From Scytonema millei VB511283 (lineage in GTDB: Bacteria > Cyanobacteriota > Cyanobacteriia > Cyanobacteriales > Chroococcidiopsidaceae), in NCBI RefSeq assembly GCF_000817735.3, contig NZ_JTJC03000005.1:124001-188000 (forward strand): a DNA stretch of 64,000 nt, given 5' to 3'. Position 1 is the first letter of the stretch; every line of letters begins with the position of its first letter. Shown here in pieces: positions 60,428 through 64,000 of the stretch. The position numbers and the translations under genes were made by a program. The notes under the pieces are model-generated. The model ran no database searches, was not told where the DNA came from, and saw nothing but the letters and a program-made list of their open reading frames with translations.

Positions 60428-60510
60428 GTCAGTTATCAGTGACTAGTGGCTGGTGACTAGTGACTAGAGTTGCTCCCTCTGCTCCTCTGCTCTCTTCCCT
60501 GACTTCTGAC
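60428..60510. repeat. Short tandem repeats
   Basis: CAGTTATCAGTGACTAGTGG, GGTGACTAGTGACTAG and CTCTGCTCCTCTGCTC tracts lie between the M20 peptidase gene and the next small gene. Confidence 0.7.
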
Positions 60511-60515
60511 TTCTC

Positions 60516-61688
60516 CTATTGCCAATACTTCACCGCAGCGTAGGCAAGGGTGACGACACCAGTAACGATCGCGGCTTCGTTAACTTCAAATTGAGGATGG
60601 TGCAGGGGATAGTTGGTGCGATCTTCGTATCCTACCCCTAAGCGAAACATAGCACCAGGAGCGTGTTCGAGATAGCGTGAAAAGTCTTCTGCACCAAGGG
60701 AGGGTTCGGTTAAAACTAAAACGCGATCGCTTCCCCAAGCCTCTTCTGCGGCTGTTTGTAAAATTTGGGATAGACCAATATTATTTTGCACCCCTGGTAC
60801 TCCTGGGCGATAGCTCATTTCGTATTGCGCTCCGTAGGAGTGGCAAATATTCGCGACGATTTTTTCGATCCACCCAGGTAGATTAGTCCGGGTTTCGGGA
60901 TGGAGCGATCGCACGCTGCCAAGTAATTTTACTTGGTCGGCAATGACGTTTGGCGCTCTACCACCTGTAATCTGTCCGATGCTTAGTACCACTGGACGCA
61001 ACGGGTTTTGCGTGCGGCTGATGGCTTGTTGCAGGGTGGTAATGACTTGCGCGGCGATCCAAATAGCATCGATCGCTTCGTGGGGTCGCGCCCCATGCCC
61101 CGATTCACCGATAATAGTAATTTCTAACTCGTCTGCTGCTGCTGTTAGCGCCCCATAGCGGATACCTACCTTTCCGGCGGGAATGGAAGGGAAGACGTGT
61201 ACGGATAGAATTGCCGAGACATTTTCCATCACCCCGTCAGCAATCATCCAGCTGGCTCCTTGAGCAGTTTCCTCTGCTGGCTGGAACAACAGCCGCACGT
61301 TACCTGGTAACTGGGATGCTAGTTCGGAAAGAACCATAGCAGTTCCAAGTCCTACGGTGGTGTGGACATCGTGTCCACAGGCGTGCATCACACCTGTCGC
61401 TCTGGAAGTAAATTCTAATCCCGTGCGTTCGTTAATGGGTAGTGCATCCATGTCGGTACGAATTGCCAATAAGCGGCGATCGCTACCATGTCCCTGTACT
61501 TCTCCTACTACACCAGTTTTACCAACCGCCTCTCTTACATGAACTCCACTAGACGAAAGGACACCAGCAACATAAGCAGATGTGTGATACTCTTGACCGC
61601 TTAATTCTGGGTGACTGTGGAGATGGCGGCGAATTTCAATTAAACGCGGCGCTAACTTTAGGGCTATGTCTTTTATTTGGGTAAGCAT
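60516..61688 (-). CDS. M20 family amidohydrolase/metallopeptidase
   Basis: The 390-residue M20D-type enzyme is close to IAA-amino-acid hydrolases and N-acyl-amino-acid amidohydrolases. Motifs are IRRHLHSHPELSGQEYHTS, GVMHACGHDVHTTVGLG with metal-binding Cys and His, LFQPAEETAQGASWMI with the catalytic Glu, and GESGHGARPHEAIDAI of the dimer domain. TEPSLGAEDFSRYLE near the end is also typical. The substrate is unknown. It stands alone and has no signal peptide. Confidence 0.94.
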   Translation of the reverse strand: MLTQIKDIALKLAPRLIEIRRHLHSHPELSGQEYHTSAYVAGVLSSSGVHVREAVGKTGVVGEVQGHGSDRRLLAIRTDMDALPINERTGLEFTSRATGVMHACGHDVHTTVGLGTAMVLSELASQLPGNVRLLFQPAEETAQGASWMIADGVMENVSAILSVHVFPSIPAGKVGIRYGALTAAADELEITIIGESGHGARPHEAIDAIWIAAQVITTLQQAISRTQNPLRPVVLSIGQITGGRAPNVIADQVKLLGSVRSLHPETRTNLPGWIEKIVANICHSYGAQYEMSYRPGVPGVQNNIGLSQILQTAAEEAWGSDRVLVLTEPSLGAEDFSRYLEHAPGAMFRLGVGYEDRTNYPLHHPQFEVNEAAIVTGVVTLAYAAVKYWQ

Positions 61689-61882
61689 TGACTATTTATA
61701 TATATAATCAACTTTCCCCCATCATAAATAAGATAAGACGAGCAGTTCGTGACTACTTGAGCAGATATATACGGATTCGACAGTCAAATTGTGTCTGAGA
61801 GGAAATATTATGTGACGATCTGCTGACATGCCTTGACGCATTGCGATCGCACTTTGATTTATCGATCGATAGATGAATAGGT

Positions 61883-62329
61883 TTACTGCACGCCTGGGCA
61901 ATAGTACTGTGTAGCTAGTTTATTGACGATTTCCGAATTGACCTCATCTGCTTTTGCTTCATGATCTTCCGATTGAGCTTCTTGAATTTCCTCTAGGGAA
62001 ATTCCGGCTTCTAAGTCGTTACAGACACCTTTTGCGGCTGCGATATTAGTTTCTGGAGATTGCTGAATATTAGCGATCAAATTATCGCGCACGTCAGCGT
62101 GCGTCATGGCTTGCTGTTTGTAAGCTTCGATAAATGCTTTGTCTAGAGCTGCAATTGTCGATTTTGTGGCTTTTTCAGCACATAGGGATTGAGATAAGTC
62201 CAGCACGTCCCCCGCACCAGTGGTAACGAAGCAGAGGTAGTCTGGTTCGGAGGCAAAAGCTTGGAATTGGAAACCAGAAACTAGAACAATAGCAGCAGCA
62301 GCGATAGTTGCATTGAAGCGGAAGTTCAT
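61883..62329 (-). CDS. Secreted DUF732-like protein
   Basis: The start at 62329 (MNFRFNATIAAAAIVLVSGF) gives 148 residues; the frame to 62368 is less likely. The signal peptide ends near FASE. In the mature part AAAKGVCNDLEAGISLEEIQ and VNKLATQYYCPGVQ fit the DUF732 pattern of a central C..L..G and a terminal YCP, though the family is best known from actinobacteria. A further Cys pair (YLCFVTTG, SLCAEKAT) may form disulfides. The function is unknown. Confidence 0.75.
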   Translation of the reverse strand: MNFRFNATIAAAAIVLVSGFQFQAFASEPDYLCFVTTGAGDVLDLSQSLCAEKATKSTIAALDKAFIEAYKQQAMTHADVRDNLIANIQQSPETNIAAAKGVCNDLEAGISLEEIQEAQSEDHEAKADEVNSEIVNKLATQYYCPGVQ

Positions 62330-62974
62330 AACGTCACCGAGGTAGATTTCTATATTTGTTATGCCCAACCTTAGTGACGATCTAACAGAATTATAAAAAA
62401 AATCTTAATTTTTTTCGTGCTTTTCTTAAGATTTACCCAAACCCTTGCTCAGACTAGGTTTCTCAAACTGAAGATTTTCTAAAAAGATCCTTAAGAAAAT
62501 TTCGAGCTTGCTAAATCTGGATTCCAGCAACAGGAAGCAAGTTCGGCTATCTTTTCTGCCTTGAGATAGAAAAATATCAAATACCGAGAATGTACGGTAT
62601 CGTATCTCATTTCAGATTTGATTTAGTTTTAAAGTAGGTTTTAACATAGCGGATCGATCCGTAAAGCTACTGGACTTTAGCGGCGATCGCTAAATCTACA
62701 TAAACTTTATATAGAGAGCCTAAATGATTTGTGAATCTGGGATATTGCTGGTTGACGGTTAACGGTTAACGGTTAACAGTTGACAGTTAACCGTCAACCA
62801 CCACAACGATCGGTTCATGACTCAAATAGAATCGCTATATGTACATCAACTTAAAACCCGAGCTATATCGGCATAGGATAGCGCAATATAGCAAGTTATG
62901 CCTCATTTTCTAGATCGAGAAGCACAGGTAGGGACACACAGCTATATGCCCCTCACATGTTCTGTATCACTAGG
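62330..62974. other. Gene-free 645 bp between rbfA and the DUF732-like gene
   Basis: The part next to the DUF732-like gene is AT-rich, with TTCTTAAGATTT and AATCTTAA words. Repeats follow at 62748-62797 (GGTTGACGGTTAACGGTTAA type) and a degenerate GTAGGG...CCCCTCAC palindrome at 62928-62955. ATTTAGTTTTAAAG and the rest show no gene. It contains no recognisable tRNA. Confidence 0.6.
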
Positions 62975-63394
62975 TTACGCTTCATCCTCGGCGGAGATTT
63001 CGATTTCATCTTCCTTGTAGTCTGGCTCTAGATTGGCGGGGCGATCTTGATTGAGCCGATTAATCAGCGACAGCACTCTCGTCCCTCTTTCAATCGAACG
63101 ATCTTCGTGAAATACAACTTCTGGAGTGCGGCGGAGACGGATTCTTTGCCCTAACTCTCGGCGAACGTACCCTGTGGCTGACTTTAAACCTGCCATAGTT
63201 TGCTCTCTAGCATCGTCTGAACCGTATATTGATACGTAGATCTTGGCGTGTTGTAGATCGCCGGATACGTCTACATCGGTAACGCTAACCATACCTACAC
63301 CGACTCGATCGTCTTTGATGCCATTTAATAGCATCTGACTTACCTCGCGTTTGATTAATTCAGCAACGCGATCCACACGGCGACTTGTAGCCAT
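62975..63394 (-). CDS. rbfA: Ribosome-binding factor A (RbfA)
   Basis: RbfA helps 16S rRNA maturation and 30S assembly. The 139 residues include [40 protein letters not shown] and [20 protein letters not shown], all family signatures. The C-terminal tail is acidic ([15 protein letters not shown]). It is read after the DUF751/ycf33 gene, a pairing I recall from other cyanobacteria. Confidence 0.97.
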   Translation of the reverse strand: MATSRRVDRVAELIKREVSQMLLNGIKDDRVGVGMVSVTDVDVSGDLQHAKIYVSIYGSDDAREQTMAGLKSATGYVRRELGQRIRLRRTPEVVFHEDRSIERGTRVLSLINRLNQDRPANLEPDYKEDEIEISAEDEA

Positions 63395-63585
63395 AACAAT
63401 AACCCTTCCTCATACTTGAATCAAATCAGTAGAGCCAACTGCAATGGTTCTACCCAACTTTTCTAGTCTATTAGCTATTGCAAGAAGGCAGCAGGCAGAA
63501 GACAGAAGGTTATAATACTGATTCCATTGACTTTACAAGCTGGCGATCGGCTGTACGGTTGTTTTCGCCATATTTCATGATTTTA

Positions 63586-63792
63586 TTAAGATGGGCTTAA
63601 ACCTAGCATGGCGCGGAGGGTAAACAGGACGAACAAAGATAATCCAACGAACATACCAACGATCGCGATCGCCGTTGTGGGACGCTTAAATAGGGGAGTC
63701 AACGGAGATATGGCGTTTAAGAAAATCCCCAAGACAATCGTAACAAAGTAGCGGGGGTAGCGAGAGACGTTTTCCCAGAAGCCATCAAACAT
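63586..63792 (-). CDS. ycf33: DUF751/Ycf33 membrane protein
   Basis: The 68-residue protein (MFDGFWENVSRYPRYFVTIV, then LGIFLNAISPLTPLFKRPTT) has two membrane segments, the second being AIAIVGMFVGLSLFVLFTLR. The family occurs in cyanobacteria and algal plastids and has no proven function. The size and motifs match. rbfA follows on the same strand after 191 bp. Confidence 0.88.
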   Translation of the reverse strand: MFDGFWENVSRYPRYFVTIVLGIFLNAISPLTPLFKRPTTAIAIVGMFVGLSLFVLFTLRAMLGLSPS

Positions 63793-63849
63793 TTGATTTA
63801 TAAGCCTTGTCTAGCTGTTAAATTTTTTTTCACTTGAATTACGTTTATT

Positions 63850-64000
63850 CTATAGCAATTTGTTATTGGTCATTGGTCATTGGTCATTAGTGGTTGACGG
63901 TAAACGCTGCGCTACACGCACGTGTTGACGGTTGACGGTTGACGGTTGACGGTTGACGGTTGACTGATAACTGATAACTGATAACTGATAACTGATAACT
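63850..64000. repeat. Heptameric tandem repeats at the window end
   Basis: CATTGGT units (about 63863-63888) are followed by GGTTGACGGTTGACGG (TGACGGT heptamers, 63924-63962) and TGATAACTGATAACTG (AACTGAT heptamers, 63963-64000). GCTGCGCTACACGCACGTG near 63905 is a different short repeat-like piece. The window ends inside the tract. Confidence 0.9.

Overview
The window is cyanobacterial chromosome. The HIP1 octamer GCGATCGC and its GCGATCG/CGATCGC derivatives are everywhere, there are many heptameric tandem repeats (AGTTATC, GGGAGTA, TGACGGT and similar), and several genes are known only or mainly from cyanobacteria: aldehyde-deformylating oxygenase with acyl-ACP reductase, DUF751/Ycf33, DUF561, an SLH-OprB porin, and a FetB-type permease. 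The large trehalose and glycogen gene set and the repeat load would suit a desiccation-tolerant Chroococcidiopsis-like organism, but the genus is my inference. No rRNA, tRNA, prophage or CRISPR array was found.
Bases 1-15900 are an alpha-glucan/trehalose island. It holds the end of a glycogen phosphorylase (+), then malQ-glgX-treZ-treY read leftward, then a trehalose synthase-maltokinase fusion (treS, +). Together these genes can cut and rearrange glycogen, convert it to trehalose by the TreY/TreZ route, and interconvert maltose and trehalose by TreS with maltose phosphorylation. Between malQ and treS sits a broken REP-associated tyrosine transposase (RAYT). It is bracketed by 83-bp copies of a GGCGGGTTT/AAACCCGCC palindrome and followed by three tandem 83-bp units. 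Related palindromes have also gone in frame into treS.
Bases 16200-24000 carry an unknown one-TM protein with a Pro-rich linker, a FetB-like permease, a DegT aminotransferase, a DUF561 protein, a small conserved protein and a TPR protein with a clear terminator. Bases 24200-28200 hold a four-gene minor-pilin set (PilX-, PilV-, FimT/GspH- and PilW-like). The two transcription units of this set are preceded by the same promoter-like element with a covarying dyad. The PilW-like protein has a C-terminal FN3-like domain.
Bases 28400-44700 are mixed housekeeping and accessory genes: a DUF3598 protein, signal peptidase I, a porin, a flavoprotein behind a good Fur-box match, DUF58, DUF2157, a truncated tryptophan 2,3-dioxygenase-like gene, an M14 peptidase, a phosphodiesterase, ychF and several small proteins. 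Bases 44800-55700 hold smpB, a LuxR-type response regulator, a low-molecular-weight phosphatase, ebfC, murB, murC, folE, an SDR, accA, and the alkane pair aar-ado. The right end has an ABC sugar permease, an unknown DNA-binding-like protein, a Yfr2-like small RNA candidate, mgtE, an M20 peptidase, a DUF732-like secreted protein, rbfA and ycf33.
The most unusual material is (a) the RAYT-REP locus and its spread into coding genes, (b) the duplicated promoter element of the pilin genes, (c) the PilW-FN3 fusion and (d) the Yfr2-like RNA.
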